A stretch of DNA of 64,000 bases from JAGWBJ01 sp034423015 (GTDB lineage: Bacteria > Chloroflexota > Dehalococcoidia > Lucifugimonadales > JAGWBF01), in contig DAOUJG010000053.1 in the NCBI GenBank assembly GCA_034423015.1, positions 72,267 to 136,266 of the forward strand, in the 5' to 3' direction. Positions 33,309 through 44,008 of this stretch are shown one piece after another. Both the position numbers and the translations under genes were made by a program. Under the pieces are notes generated by a model that worked only from the letters and a program-made list of their open reading frames with translations, had not been told where the DNA came from and searched no databases. Position 1 is the first letter of the stretch. Every line of letters begins with the position of its first letter.

Positions 33309-34944
33309 GTCGGGCGGAAGCCCCGGGAGCCGGGGAGCGGATGGCCCCGGAGCAGAGGGGCTGCCGCCGGTGAAGACTCCCTCCCATATCCCGGTTGAGC
33401 CGGTGTACGGCCCCGACCACCTGGACGGCGGAGACGGCCCGCGGGGACCCGGGGCGCCGGGCGAGTACCCCTTCCTCCGGGGGGTCCACGCCACCGGCTA
33501 CCGGGGACGCCGCTGGACCATGCGCATGTTCGCCGGGTACGGCACCGCCGAGGAGACCAACTCCCGGTTCAGGTACCTCCTGGACAACGGGCAGACGGGG
33601 CTCAGCGTGGCCTTCGACATGCCCACCCTCTACGGCTACGACACCGACGCTCCCCAGGCCGCCGGCGAGTTCGGGAAGTGCGGCGTGGCGGTCTCCTCCC
33701 TGGCCGACATGGAGGTGCTGTTCGACGGCATCTCCCTGGACGGCATCACCACCTCCATGACCATCAACGCCCCCGCGGCCATCATCTGGGCCATGTACCT
33801 GGCCGTGGCCGAGGCGAAAGGGGTGTCCCCGGACCGCCTGGGCGGCACCATCCAGAACGACATCCTGAAGGAGTACACCGCCCAGAACGAGTACATCTTC
33901 CCGCCCGAGCCGTCCATGCGCCTGGTGGTGGACACCGTGGAGTTCGCCGCGGGGCATACCCCCCGGTGGAACCCCATAAGCATCAGCGGCTACCACATCC
34001 GGGAGGCCGGGGCCACGGCGGTGCAGGAGCTGGCCTTCACCCTGGCCGACGGGTTCGAGTACGTGCGGTGGTGCGTGGACCGGGGGCTGGACGTGGACGA
34101 CTTCGCCCCGCGGCTGAGCTTCTTCTTCAACGTGGACAACTACTTCTTCGAGGAGATAGCCAAGTTCCGGGCTGCCCGGCGGGTCTGGGCCCGGGAGATG
34201 CGGGACACCTTCGGCGCGAAGCTCCCGCGGTCCTGGTGGATGCGCACCCACGCCCAGACGGCGGGCTGGACCCTCACGGCCCAGCAGCCCGAGAACAACG
34301 CCGTGAGGGTGGCCCTCCAGGCCCTGGCGGCGGTGCTGGGGGGCACCCAGTCGCTGCATACCAACTCCGTGGACGAGGCGTGGGCGCTGCCGTCGGAGAA
34401 GGCCGCGCTGCTGGCCCTGCGGACCCAGCAGGTGATCGCCCACGAGACGGGAGTCGCCGACACCGTGGACCCCCTGGGCGGCAGCTACTTCCTGGAGTCG
34501 CTGACCGACCAGGTGGAGGCGGGCGCCTACGACTACTTCCGGCGCATCGACGACGTGGGCGGCGTCATCCCGGCCCTGGAGAGCGGCTTCCTGCAGCGGG
34601 AGATCGCCGAAGCCGCCTACAGGTACCAGCGGGAGGCGGACGTGGGGAGAAGGGTGACCGTGGGTGTGAACGAGTACGTAAGCGAGGAGGCCCCGGACAT
34701 TCCCCTGCTGCGCGTCGACAGGGCGGGCGAGGCCCGGCACCTGGAGAGGCTGAACGACGTGCGGAGGCGGCGGGACGGACGCCAGGCCTCCCTGGCCCTC
34801 CGGTCCCTGGAGCAGGCGGCCAGGGAGTCTCGCAACCTGATGCCTCCCCTGCTGGAGGCGGTGAAGGCCTACGCCACGCTGGGGGAGATGATGGGCGTGT
34901 TTCGCGACGTCTTCGGGGAGTATCAGCCGTCGTGGGGCTACTGA
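33301..34944 (+). CDS. Methylmalonyl-CoA mutase, large catalytic subunit (no B12 domain)
   Basis: 547 residues. RMFAGYGTAEETNSRFRYLLDNGQTGLS and FDMPTLYGYD, then TMTINAPAAIIWAMY and GTIQNDILKEY, are the acyl-CoA mutase TIM barrel; QSLHTNSVDEAWALP and ETGVADTVDPLGGSYFLE follow. The cobalamin-binding domain is not fused, so a separate small subunit must exist elsewhere. Isomerises methylmalonyl-CoA and succinyl-CoA in propionate metabolism. GTG start at 33301 overlaps DUF951; the first 25 residues are low-complexity Gly/Ser/Pro and may not be conserved. Confidence 0.93.
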   Translation: MSRSGGSPGSRGADGPGAEGLPPVKTPSHIPVEPVYGPDHLDGGDGPRGPGAPGEYPFLRGVHATGYRGRRWTMRMFAGYGTAEETNSRFRYLLDNGQTGLSVAFDMPTLYGYDTDAPQAAGEFGKCGVAVSSLADMEVLFDGISLDGITTSMTINAPAAIIWAMYLAVAEAKGVSPDRLGGTIQNDILKEYTAQNEYIFPPEPSMRLVVDTVEFAAGHTPRWNPISISGYHIREAGATAVQELAFTLADGFEYVRWCVDRGLDVDDFAPRLSFFFNVDNYFFEEIAKFRAARRVWAREMRDTFGAKLPRSWWMRTHAQTAGWTLTAQQPENNAVRVALQALAAVLGGTQSLHTNSVDEAWALPSEKAALLALRTQQVIAHETGVADTVDPLGGSYFLESLTDQVEAGAYDYFRRIDDVGGVIPALESGFLQREIAEAAYRYQREADVGRRVTVGVNEYVSEEAPDIPLLRVDRAGEARHLERLNDVRRRRDGRQASLALRSLEQAARESRNLMPPLLEAVKAYATLGEMMGVFRDVFGEYQPSWGY

Positions 34945-34971
34945 TCCGGCTCCCCACACGGCCCGTTTACG

Positions 34972-34995
34972 CTGCCTCCGGGCAGGGTCTAGAAT
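34972..34995 (+). promoter_or_regulatory. Promoter of the rdgB-moaA operon
   Basis: TTTACG near 34966-34971, 18 nt, TAGAAT (34990-34995). The start site would fall about 35002, which rules out the in-frame ATG at 34999 as the rdgB start. Confidence 0.5.
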
Positions 34996-35025
34996 AGTAT
35001 GGGAGCTATCGTTGGGGACGCGCCC

Positions 35026-35643
35026 ATGAAGCTGCTGGTGGCCACCGGAAACCCGGGAAAGGCCAGGGAGTTCCAGGACCTGCTCCAGGAGGTCCCCCTG
35101 GAGATCACGTCCCTAGACCAGTTGGGATGCAAAGCGGACGCCGAGGAAGTGGGGGACACCTTCGAGGAGAACGCCATCATCAAGGCCAGGCTCTACTGCC
35201 GGCGCACGGGGCTGTTGACCCTGGCCGACGACTCGGGCCTGGAGGTGGACGCCCTGGGGGGTGACCCGGGCGTCAGGTCCGCCCGGTACGGCGGTCCGGG
35301 CTACACCGACGAAGGGCGGGTGGAGCTGCTGCTCAGAAACCTGCAGGACGTGGCCTGGGAGGAGCGCACCGGCCGGTTCCGTTGCGTCATAGCCATCGCC
35401 TGGCCCGAGGGTCAGGTGCGGACCGTGGAGGGCGCGGTGGAGGGCATAATCCAGTACGAGCCGAGGGGCGACAACGGGTTCGGCTACGACCCGGTGTTCC
35501 ACCTGCCCCACCTGGGCAAGACCACCGCCGAGCTGTCGCTGGAGGACAAGAACGAGCTGAGCCACCGTGGAAGGGCCGCCAAGAAGGCGGTGGCATTGCT
35601 GCGGGAGACCCTGGCCGGGGGCCCCGGCGGCCCCGGCGGATAA
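35026..35643 (+). CDS. rdgB: XTP/dITP pyrophosphatase (RdgB/HAM1)
   Basis: 205 residues from ATG 35026. LLVATGNPGKAREF, LADDSGLEVDALGGDPGVRSARYGG, GFGYDPVF and SHRGRA are the complete HAM1 signature. Hydrolyses non-canonical purine nucleotides. The stop codon is 2 nt before moaA, making an operon with moaA, rnhA, moaC and an MBL hydrolase. Confidence 0.96.
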   Translation: MKLLVATGNPGKAREFQDLLQEVPLEITSLDQLGCKADAEEVGDTFEENAIIKARLYCRRTGLLTLADDSGLEVDALGGDPGVRSARYGGPGYTDEGRVELLLRNLQDVAWEERTGRFRCVIAIAWPEGQVRTVEGAVEGIIQYEPRGDNGFGYDPVFHLPHLGKTTAELSLEDKNELSHRGRAAKKAVALLRETLAGGPGGPGG

Positions 35644-35645
35644 AC

Positions 35646-36677
35646 ATGGGCGACGGCGCAGTGGACATACGGGATACCTTCGGCAGGCCGGTCAGGGACC
35701 TCAGGGTGTCGGTAACCGACCGGTGCAACTTCCGGTGTCCCTACTGCATGCCCGCGGAGATATACGGGGAGCGCTACGAGTTTCTTCCCAGGGCCGACCT
35801 GCTGACCTTCGAGGAGATCGAGCGGCTGGTGGCCCGGTTCGTGGAGCTGGGCGTGACCAAGGTCCGGCTCACCGGCGGAGAGCCGCTGGTGCGAAAGGGG
35901 CTGGAGGACCTGGTCGCGCGGTTGGCCCTCGTCCCCGGCATCCGGGACCTGACCCTCACCACCAATGGGTACCTGCTCGCCGAGAAGGCCTCCGCACTCA
36001 GGGACGCCGGACTGAAGCGCCTGACGGTGAGCCTGGACTCCCTAGACGAGGACGTCTTCAAGGCGATGAACGGACGGGGCTTCGGGACGGGGCCCGTGCT
36101 GGAGGGCATCCGCGCCGCCGAGGAGGCGGGTCTCAGCCCCGTAAAGATCAACGCCGTGGTGCAGAGGGGGGTCAACGACCATACCGTCGTGGACCTGGCC
36201 CGGCGCTTCAAGGGGACCGGCCACGTGGTGCGGTTCATCGAGTATATGGACGTGGGCAACCTGAACGGGTGGAGGCTGGACGAGGTGGTCCCGGCGGAGG
36301 AGATCATCCGGGCGATCGACGCGGAGATGCCCATCGAGCCCATGGAAGCCAACTACAGGGGGGAGGTGGCCCGCCGGTACCGGTACAGGGACGGCGACGG
36401 AGAGATTGGCATCATCGCCTCCGTGTCCAAACCCTTCTGCGGCGACTGCACCAGGGCCCGCCTGTCCACCGACGGGAAGCTGTTCACCTGCCTGTTCGCC
36501 GGGACCGGGACCGACCTGCGGGGCCCGATGCGCGGCGGGGCCGGTGACGACGAGCTGCGCGACCTCATCGCCGGCGTCTGGGGCCGGAGGGACGACCGCT
36601 ACTCGGAGCTGCGGACCCTGGAGACCCGCGCCGATGCCCAGCCACGGAAGGTCGAGATGTACCAGATCGGTGGGTAG
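35646..36677 (+). CDS. moaA: GTP 3',8-cyclase (molybdenum cofactor synthesis)
   Basis: 343-residue radical SAM enzyme. The N-terminal cluster motif is CNFRCPYC (C-x3-C-x2-C), the second cluster is CGDCTRARLSTDGKLFTC, and the protein ends in GG as MoaA must. KVRLTGGEPLVRKG is the SAM-binding GGEP motif. Converts GTP to cyclic 3',8-dihydro-GTP, first step of molybdopterin; MoaC acts next and is two genes downstream. Confidence 0.97.
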   Translation: MGDGAVDIRDTFGRPVRDLRVSVTDRCNFRCPYCMPAEIYGERYEFLPRADLLTFEEIERLVARFVELGVTKVRLTGGEPLVRKGLEDLVARLALVPGIRDLTLTTNGYLLAEKASALRDAGLKRLTVSLDSLDEDVFKAMNGRGFGTGPVLEGIRAAEEAGLSPVKINAVVQRGVNDHTVVDLARRFKGTGHVVRFIEYMDVGNLNGWRLDEVVPAEEIIRAIDAEMPIEPMEANYRGEVARRYRYRDGDGEIGIIASVSKPFCGDCTRARLSTDGKLFTCLFAGTGTDLRGPMRGGAGDDELRDLIAGVWGRRDDRYSELRTLETRADAQPRKVEMYQIGG

Positions 36678-36719
36678 GGGCCCCGTAGCTCCGCGAGCTG
36701 CCCTGGGTCCGTGAGTTAG

Positions 36720-37247
36720 ATGACAGAGCTAGAGCATATCTCCATCTACACCGACGGCGCTTGCATCAACAACCCCGGGCCCGGGGGCTATGGCGTGGTG
36801 CTTCTGAACGGAAGTCGCCGCAAGGAGCTCTCCGGAGGGTATCGCAGGACCACCAACAACCGGATGGAGATCCTGGCCGCGATCGTGGGCCTCGAAGCCC
36901 TCAAGGCGAGGTGCCAGGTCACTCTCTACAGCGATTCCCAGTACCTGGTCAACGCCGTCGAGAAGGGTTGGGCCAGAAAGTGGCGGGCAAACGGCTGGAT
37001 GAGAACCAAGGATGCGAAAGCGTTGAACCCGGACCTGTGGGAGAGGCTACTGGCTCTCTGCGACCGCCACGACGTGCAGTTCAGGTGGGTCAGGGGGCAC
37101 GCCGGCATTCCCGAAAACGAACGCTGCGATCGGCTGGCTAATGCAGCTGCCCGTCGCCCGGGCTTGCCGGTGGACGAAGGCTACAAGGCCGCACCGGCCG
37201 GCGGCGCTGAGCGAAGAGGTGGTTATGGAAGACGGCGCCAGGGATGA
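36720..37247 (+). CDS. rnhA: Ribonuclease HI
   Basis: 175 residues. The active-site acids are in YTDGACINNPGPGGYG (Asp), NNRMEILAAIVGL (Glu), LYSDSQYLVNAV (Asp) and HAGIPENERCDRLAN (His/Asp). Removes RNA from RNA-DNA hybrids. A short Gly/Arg-rich tail follows the fold. Its 3' end overlaps moaC by 23 nt, an unusual insertion between two molybdopterin genes. Confidence 0.95.
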   Translation: MTELEHISIYTDGACINNPGPGGYGVVLLNGSRRKELSGGYRRTTNNRMEILAAIVGLEALKARCQVTLYSDSQYLVNAVEKGWARKWRANGWMRTKDAKALNPDLWERLLALCDRHDVQFRWVRGHAGIPENERCDRLANAAARRPGLPVDEGYKAAPAGGAERRGGYGRRRQG

Positions 37248-37731
37248 TCCTCCCGCCACCGGCCTCACCCACCTGGACGAGAGTGGTCGGGCCGGCATGG
37301 TGGACGTTGGCGGCAAGAAAGTCACCCAGCGGGAGGCGGTGGCCCGGGGGTTCGTGTCCATGCGGCCCGAGACCCTGCGCCTCATCGAGGAGGGCATGGT
37401 GAAGAAGGGAGACGTGGTCGCCACCGCCCGCCTGGCCGGGATAATGGGGGCCAAGCGCACCCCGGACCTGATCCCCCTTTGCCATCCCATCCCCCTGGAC
37501 CAGGTTACGGTGGAGCTGGAGCCGGACGAGTCCCGGGTCGGCATCCACGTCACGGCCACGGCCAGGACCAGCGCCAGGACCGGGGTCGAGATGGAGGCGT
37601 TGACGGCGGTGTCCGTCGCTGCGTTGACTCTCTACGACATGTGCAAGTCCGTGGACCGGGGCATGCGCATAGAGGACGTCCGGCTGGTGCGCAAGCTGGG
37701 CGGCAAGAGCGGCGACCTGGTCCTGGAGTAG
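37225..37731 (+). CDS. moaC: Cyclic pyranopterin monophosphate synthase
   Basis: 168 residues from ATG 37225, preceded by GAAGAGG. GMVDVGGKKVTQREAVARG, PLCHPIPLDQV and GVEMEALTAVSVAALTLYDMCKSVDRGM contain the conserved Lys and His of MoaC. Second step of molybdopterin synthesis. The MBL-fold gene begins 4 nt after its stop. Confidence 0.96.
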   Translation: MEDGARDDPPATGLTHLDESGRAGMVDVGGKKVTQREAVARGFVSMRPETLRLIEEGMVKKGDVVATARLAGIMGAKRTPDLIPLCHPIPLDQVTVELEPDESRVGIHVTATARTSARTGVEMEALTAVSVAALTLYDMCKSVDRGMRIEDVRLVRKLGGKSGDLVLE

Positions 37732-37735
37732 CCCT

Positions 37736-38464
37736 GTGGAGGTCGTTCCCGGGATTCACAGGGTGGACGGCACGTGGGGCGGCAACGTCTACCTGCTGGA
37801 CGGCGTCGACTCCCTGACCCAGGTGGACGCCGCGCTGCCCTTCAATGGGGGCAGGATCCGCCGGTACATCCGAGGCGTTGGCCGCTCGGTCTCCGACGTG
37901 CGCCAGCTGGTCCTCACCCACGCCCACCCGGACCACACGGGCAGCATCCACTCCCTGTTCGGCGACTCGGGCGTGCCGACCCTCGTTCACGAAGCCGACA
38001 CCCGCAGCCGCGGCTCGGGACGTAGACTTTACTACCGGGGCCAGCTCCTCTTCCTGCCGGGAAACCTGCCCCTCTGCAGCCCGATCCCCGCCGACGGCCT
38101 GCTGGAGGACGGGGCCACGCTTTCCCACCTGGACGGAGTCAGGGTCCTGCACACGCCGGGGCATACCCCGGGCAGCGTATGCCTGCTGGACGAAGAGCGG
38201 GGGGTCCTCATCGCGGGAGACATGCTCATAAGCGACGGCAAGGGCTTCCACCGTCCGGTGCAGTTTCCCGGCACCGATTTCCGGGACTACCGGAGGTCCA
38301 TAGAGCGCATCGTATCCCTGGACTTCGACACGGTGTGCCCCGGCCACGGCAAGCCGGTGGTGGGCGGCGCCAAGGCGGGCCTGGAGCGGATGCTGACCGG
38401 CTACACCTGGGCCCTGTTCCCCTGGCGGTTCATCCCCCGCCCCGCCCTCAGGGACAAGGGCTAG
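37736..38464 (+). CDS. MBL-fold metallo-hydrolase
   Basis: 242 residues from a GTG start. LVLTHAHPDHTGSIH is the H-x-H-x-D-H zinc motif; LHTPGHTPGSVCLLD, LIAGDMLIS and VCPGHGKPVVGG supply the other ligands. Closest in feel to glyoxalase II-like or general MBL hydrolases; substrate unknown. Last gene of the rdgB-moaA-rnhA-moaC operon. Confidence 0.9.
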   Translation: MEVVPGIHRVDGTWGGNVYLLDGVDSLTQVDAALPFNGGRIRRYIRGVGRSVSDVRQLVLTHAHPDHTGSIHSLFGDSGVPTLVHEADTRSRGSGRRLYYRGQLLFLPGNLPLCSPIPADGLLEDGATLSHLDGVRVLHTPGHTPGSVCLLDEERGVLIAGDMLISDGKGFHRPVQFPGTDFRDYRRSIERIVSLDFDTVCPGHGKPVVGGAKAGLERMLTGYTWALFPWRFIPRPALRDKG

Positions 38465-38577
38465 GGATACTCTCAACAACCCTGGGCCCCTCCCGGGTTT
38501 GAGCCCACCCTCGCCTGAGCAGAGGGGCCGGGGCCCCGCGCTCCGCGCGGGCAAGGAGTCTCACCCACCGGTGAAAC

Positions 38578-39189
38578 CTAGGTTATGGTGTGGCGGGCCT
38601 CGTAGGCTGCGATCTTGTCCTCGTGCTGCAGGGTGAGGGCGATGTCGTCCAGCCCGTTGAGCAGGCAGTTTCGGCGAAAGTCGTGGGTCGCCGGGTCGTT
38701 GTGCACCACGAAGGGTGTGCGCAGCCCGTCGGAGTCCGAGATCTCGCACGACTCCAGGTCCACCGTCAGCTCGTACCCGGGGTTGGCCTTCGCCTTGGCC
38801 AGGATCGGGTCGATGCGGTCCTGGTCCAGGACGGCGGGGACTATGCCGTTGTCGAAGCAGTTCTTGTGGAAGATGTCGGCGAAGCTGGGGCAGATGAGGA
38901 CCCGGAAGCCGTAGTCGTGCAGGGCCCAGGGCGCGTGCTCCCGGGAGGAGCCGCAGCCGAAGTTGGGGCCCGAGACCAGGATGGTGGCATCGCTGTAGCC
39001 GGGCTGGTTTAGCACGAAGTCGAGGTTCGGGGTCCCGTCGGCCAGGTAGCGCCACGAGGCGAACAGGAAGTCCTCGTACCCCGTGCGCTCGATGCGCTTG
39101 AGGTAAACGGCGGGTATCACCTGGTCGGTGTCCACGTTTACCCTGTCCAGTGGCGCCACCGCGCCGGTTATCTTGGTGAACGGCTCCAT
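38578..39189 (-). CDS. leuD: 3-isopropylmalate dehydratase small subunit
   Basis: 203 residues. VNVDTDQVIPAVYLKRI and GPNFGCGSSREHAPWAL are the aconitase swivel-domain signatures. Pairs with LeuC to isomerise isopropylmalate in leucine synthesis. Last gene of the T-box operon but separated from leuC by a Uma2 gene. No leuB follows; the next plus-strand gene converges from the other side. Confidence 0.95.
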   Translation of the reverse strand: MEPFTKITGAVAPLDRVNVDTDQVIPAVYLKRIERTGYEDFLFASWRYLADGTPNLDFVLNQPGYSDATILVSGPNFGCGSSREHAPWALHDYGFRVLICPSFADIFHKNCFDNGIVPAVLDQDRIDPILAKAKANPGYELTVDLESCEISDSDGLRTPFVVHNDPATHDFRRNCLLNGLDDIALTLQHEDKIAAYEARHTIT

Positions 39190-39232
39190 GCTGTTACCTC
39201 CGTAGGCTTGCTCTTGCGTCGTCCCCTGACGG

Positions 39233-39787
39233 CTAGTCCCGTTGAGCGAAGACAGACTCCAGATCGATGGCCAAGCCCGGCAGCACCTGCGAGGTCAGCG
39301 CCTCACCCGGGCTGTAGGTGGCCCAGTGGTCCAGCCCACGGTTCCCGGCGACGTACACCTCGACGGTGCGGCTCTCGGGGTCGACTATCCAGTACTCCCG
39401 CACCCCCGATCGGCCGTAGAGGGTGCGCTTGTAGCCCCTGTCGTGCTGCGTCGAGCCTGGAGAGAGGACCTCGGCCACCAGGTCCGGCGCCCCCTGGATG
39501 TTGGCTTCGGTGACGATCCCGGCCCTGGCGCTGGAGACGAAGAGCAGGTCCGGCTGGGCAACGTCATGGTCCGACAGGACCACGTCGAGGGGCGCAAACC
39601 ACACCTCCCCGAGGTCATGCTCAGTGACGAACCGATCTAGCGGGGCAGAAAGCCTGCGAATTAGCCTCTGATGTCTGCTGGTGGGTGAAGGGGCCAAGAC
39701 CATCTCCCCGTCCAGAAGCTGGTAGCGCTTCTCTTCCGGCGCCGTCATGTAGTCGTCGACGGTGAACTTGATTCCCGGCTGCGTCAT
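39233..39787 (-). CDS. Uma2 family protein inserted between leuC and leuD
   Basis: 184 residues. KRYQLLDGEMVLAPSPTSRHQ, LDVVLSDHDVAQPDLLFV, DLVAEVLSPGST and KRTLYGRSGVREYWIVDPE form the Uma2 PD-(D/E)xK core. It lies in the same orientation with 36 and 43 nt gaps, so it is probably co-transcribed with leucine genes. It is only distantly similar to the copy at 14034-14594, so it is not a recent duplicate. Confidence 0.9.
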   Translation of the reverse strand: MTQPGIKFTVDDYMTAPEEKRYQLLDGEMVLAPSPTSRHQRLIRRLSAPLDRFVTEHDLGEVWFAPLDVVLSDHDVAQPDLLFVSSARAGIVTEANIQGAPDLVAEVLSPGSTQHDRGYKRTLYGRSGVREYWIVDPESRTVEVYVAGNRGLDHWATYSPGEALTSQVLPGLAIDLESVFAQRD

Positions 39788-39823
39788 GCTGCTATCCCCG
39801 GAGCGCTTCCCGGCCCGGCGCCT

Positions 39824-41224
39824 CTACCACTCCCGTATGTCGACGAAGTGCCCGGCGACGGCCGCTGCGGCGGCCATCTGGGGGCTCACCAGGTGGGTGC
39901 GGCCGCCCTTGCCCTGCCGGCCCTCGAAGTTTCGGTTGGAGGTGGAGGCGCAGCGCTCGCCTGGCTGGAGTATGTCCGGGTTCATTCCCAGGCACATGGA
40001 GCAGCCGGCCACCCGCCAGTCGAACCCGGCGTCTATGAAGACCCGGTCCAGCCCCTCGGCCTCGGCCTCGGCCTTGATGTTGGCGGACCCCGGCACCACC
40101 ATGGCGTAGACGTTGTCGTGGACCTTCCGGCCCTTGATCACCTCCGCGGCGCTCCGAAGGTCCTCGATGCGCGAGTTGGTGCAGGAGCCCAGGAAGACCC
40201 GGTCTATCCTGATCTCCTGCATGGGAGTGTTGGGCTCCAGGTCCATGTAGGTCAGCGCCCGCTCGGCCGCCTCGCGCCTGGAGGGCTCGCTCTCGGAGGC
40301 GGGGTCGGGCACCCGGCCCGTCACGGGGGCAACCATGCCGGGGTTGGTGCCCCAGGTCACGAAGGGCTCCAGGGAGGAGGCGTCGATCTCGACGAGCTTG
40401 TCGAAGGAGGCCCCCGGGTCGCTGGGGAGCTCGCGCCACCTCTCCACCGCGGCGTCGAACTCCTTGCCCTGGGGCGCCTGCGGGCGGCCCCGCATGTAGT
40501 CGAAAGTGGTGTCGTCGGGGGCGACCATGCCGGCGCGGGCCCCGCCCTCGATGCTCATGTTGCACACGGTCATGCGGCCCTCCATGGAGAGGCCGCGCAC
40601 CGCCTCGCCCGTGTACTCGATGACGTGGCCCTGGCCGCCGCCGATGCCTATCTGGCCTATGATGCCCAGTATCAGGTCCTTGGCCGTGACCCCCGTGGGC
40701 AGCGGGCCGTTGACCCGGACCTCCATGGGGCTGAGCTTCGCCTGGACCAGGCACTGGGTCGCCAGCACCTGCTCCACTTGGGTCGTGCCGATGCCCAGGG
40801 CGAAGGCCCCGAAGGCCCCGTGGGTGGCCGTGTGGCTGTCGCCGCAGACTATGGTCTTTCCGGGCTGGGTGTAGCCCTGCTCGGGGCCGATGATGTGCAC
40901 GATGCCCTGCTGGGAGCTGAACCTGTCGTACAGCGTGACTCCGAACTCCGCACAGTTGAGGGTAAGGGCCTCCAGCTGCTTCCTGGACATCTCGTCCTCC
41001 ACCGGTCGAGACAGCTCCCAGGTGGGGGTGTTGTGGTCGACGGTGGCCACCGTCAGGTCCGTCCGGCGGACCTGACGGCCCGCCAGGCGCAGCCCCTCGA
41101 AGGCCTGGGGCGACGTGACCTCGTGGACCAGGTGCAGGTCGATGTACAGCAGGGTGGACTGTCCGGGCTCCTCGTGCACCACGTGGGCGTCCCATATCTT
41201 CTCGAACATGGTCTTGGGCGGCAT
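39824..41224 (-). CDS. leuC: 3-isopropylmalate dehydratase large subunit
   Basis: 466 residues, aconitase superfamily. Cluster Cys are in VFLGSCTNSRIEDL and GCSMCLGMNPD; VCGDSHTATHGAFGAFALGIG and the N-terminal LHLVHEVTSPQAFEGLRLAG are family motifs. Catalyses isomerisation of 2- to 3-isopropylmalate with LeuD. 132 bp separate it from leuA. Confidence 0.96.
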   Translation of the reverse strand: MPPKTMFEKIWDAHVVHEEPGQSTLLYIDLHLVHEVTSPQAFEGLRLAGRQVRRTDLTVATVDHNTPTWELSRPVEDEMSRKQLEALTLNCAEFGVTLYDRFSSQQGIVHIIGPEQGYTQPGKTIVCGDSHTATHGAFGAFALGIGTTQVEQVLATQCLVQAKLSPMEVRVNGPLPTGVTAKDLILGIIGQIGIGGGQGHVIEYTGEAVRGLSMEGRMTVCNMSIEGGARAGMVAPDDTTFDYMRGRPQAPQGKEFDAAVERWRELPSDPGASFDKLVEIDASSLEPFVTWGTNPGMVAPVTGRVPDPASESEPSRREAAERALTYMDLEPNTPMQEIRIDRVFLGSCTNSRIEDLRSAAEVIKGRKVHDNVYAMVVPGSANIKAEAEAEGLDRVFIDAGFDWRVAGCSMCLGMNPDILQPGERCASTSNRNFEGRQGKGGRTHLVSPQMAAAAAVAGHFVDIREW

Positions 41225-41356
41225 GTCAACTCCCTCTCAGAGATAGTCGTCCGTGCGGGATGGGAAATCCCGGCGGGGCGGCGAGCAACGGCGGCATCAT
41301 TATCGATGATGGGTCGATGATGGCGCTGCATCGTCACAAAGACCGATAGTCGGGTT

Positions 41357-42913
<1,557 letters not shown>

Positions 42914-42986
42914 CGTTCCGTAGCTCCCGTTCTTCTCTTGCTTTGGCCGGACGCCCCTGTCGAGCAGGACGCCCTGGGTCCCGGTC

Positions 42987-43985
42987 CTACTCCACGGGGT
43001 TCATCCAGGGCATCATCCGCCGCAGCTCGCGGCCCACTTCCTCGATCTGGTGCTCGGTGGCGTCCTCGCGCATCACGTTGAAGCGCGGGCGTCCCTCGTC
43101 GTTCTCGGCCATCCACTCCCGGGCGAAGGTGCCGTCCTGGATGTCCTTCAGGGTCCGGCGCATGTTGTCGCGCACGTGCTCGTCGATGACCCCGGGGCCC
43201 CGGCTGTAGTCGCCGTACTCGGCCGTGTCGCTGACGGAGTAGCGCATGTACTTGAACCCGCCCTGCCAGATGAGGTCGACGATCAGCTTCATCTCGTGCA
43301 GGCACTCGAAGTAGGCCAGCTCGGGTGGATATCCCGCCTCCACCAGCGTCTCGAAGGCCGTCTTGATGAGGGAGGTGATGCCGCCGCACAGGGCCGTTTG
43401 CTCCCCGAACAGGTCCGTCTCGGTCTCGTCCTTGAAGCTGCACTCCAGCACCCCGGCGCCGGTGCAGCCGATGCCCTTGGCGTAGGCCAGGGTGATCTCC
43501 TTGGCGGTGCCGGTGGCGTCCTGGTCGATGGCCAGCAGGGCGGGCACGCCGATGCCGTCCACGAACATCTCCCGCATCCTGTGGCCCGGAGCCTTGGGGG
43601 CGACCATGGAGACGTTGACGTTGCCCGGTGGCACGATCTGCTTGTAGTGGATGCTGAAGCCGTGGGCGAACATCAGGGTGCTGTCGGGCTTCAGGTTGGG
43701 CTCTATCTGCTCGCGGTACACCCCGGGCTGGACGTGGTCGGGTATGAGCACCATGACCAGGTCCGACTCGCGGGTCACCTCGTCCACGTCGCCGACGGCC
43801 AGCCCGGCCTCCCTGGCCTTGTCCCGGCTGCGGCTGGTGGAGTGGAGGCCGACCATTACGTTCTGGCCGTTGTCCTTCAGGTTGAGGGCGTGGCAGTGAC
43901 CCTGGCTGCCGTAGCCGATGATCCCGACGGTCTTCTCCTTGAGAAGGTCCAGGTTCGCGTCTTTGTCATAGTACACGTTGGGCAT
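42987..43985 (-). CDS. ilvC: Ketol-acid reductoisomerase (class I)
   Basis: 332 residues. IIGYGSQGHCHALNLKDNG is the NADPH-binding motif, followed by VAPKAPGHRMREMF and the knotted C-terminal domain with DLFGEQTALCGGI and YECLHEMKLIVDL-like (YFECLHEMKLIVDL) ligands. Second step of valine/isoleucine synthesis. Gap of 23 nt to ilvN. Confidence 0.97.
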   Translation of the reverse strand: MPNVYYDKDANLDLLKEKTVGIIGYGSQGHCHALNLKDNGQNVMVGLHSTSRSRDKAREAGLAVGDVDEVTRESDLVMVLIPDHVQPGVYREQIEPNLKPDSTLMFAHGFSIHYKQIVPPGNVNVSMVAPKAPGHRMREMFVDGIGVPALLAIDQDATGTAKEITLAYAKGIGCTGAGVLECSFKDETETDLFGEQTALCGGITSLIKTAFETLVEAGYPPELAYFECLHEMKLIVDLIWQGGFKYMRYSVSDTAEYGDYSRGPGVIDEHVRDNMRRTLKDIQDGTFAREWMAENDEGRPRFNVMREDATEHQIEEVGRELRRMMPWMNPVE

Positions 43986-44008
43986 TTCTCATTGTCCTTT
44001 CATGGGCG

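Noticed and set aside
32275..34959. 894-residue minus-strand ORF over pyrF and the mutase
   Set aside because: Antisense shadow; plus-strand genes are strongly supported.
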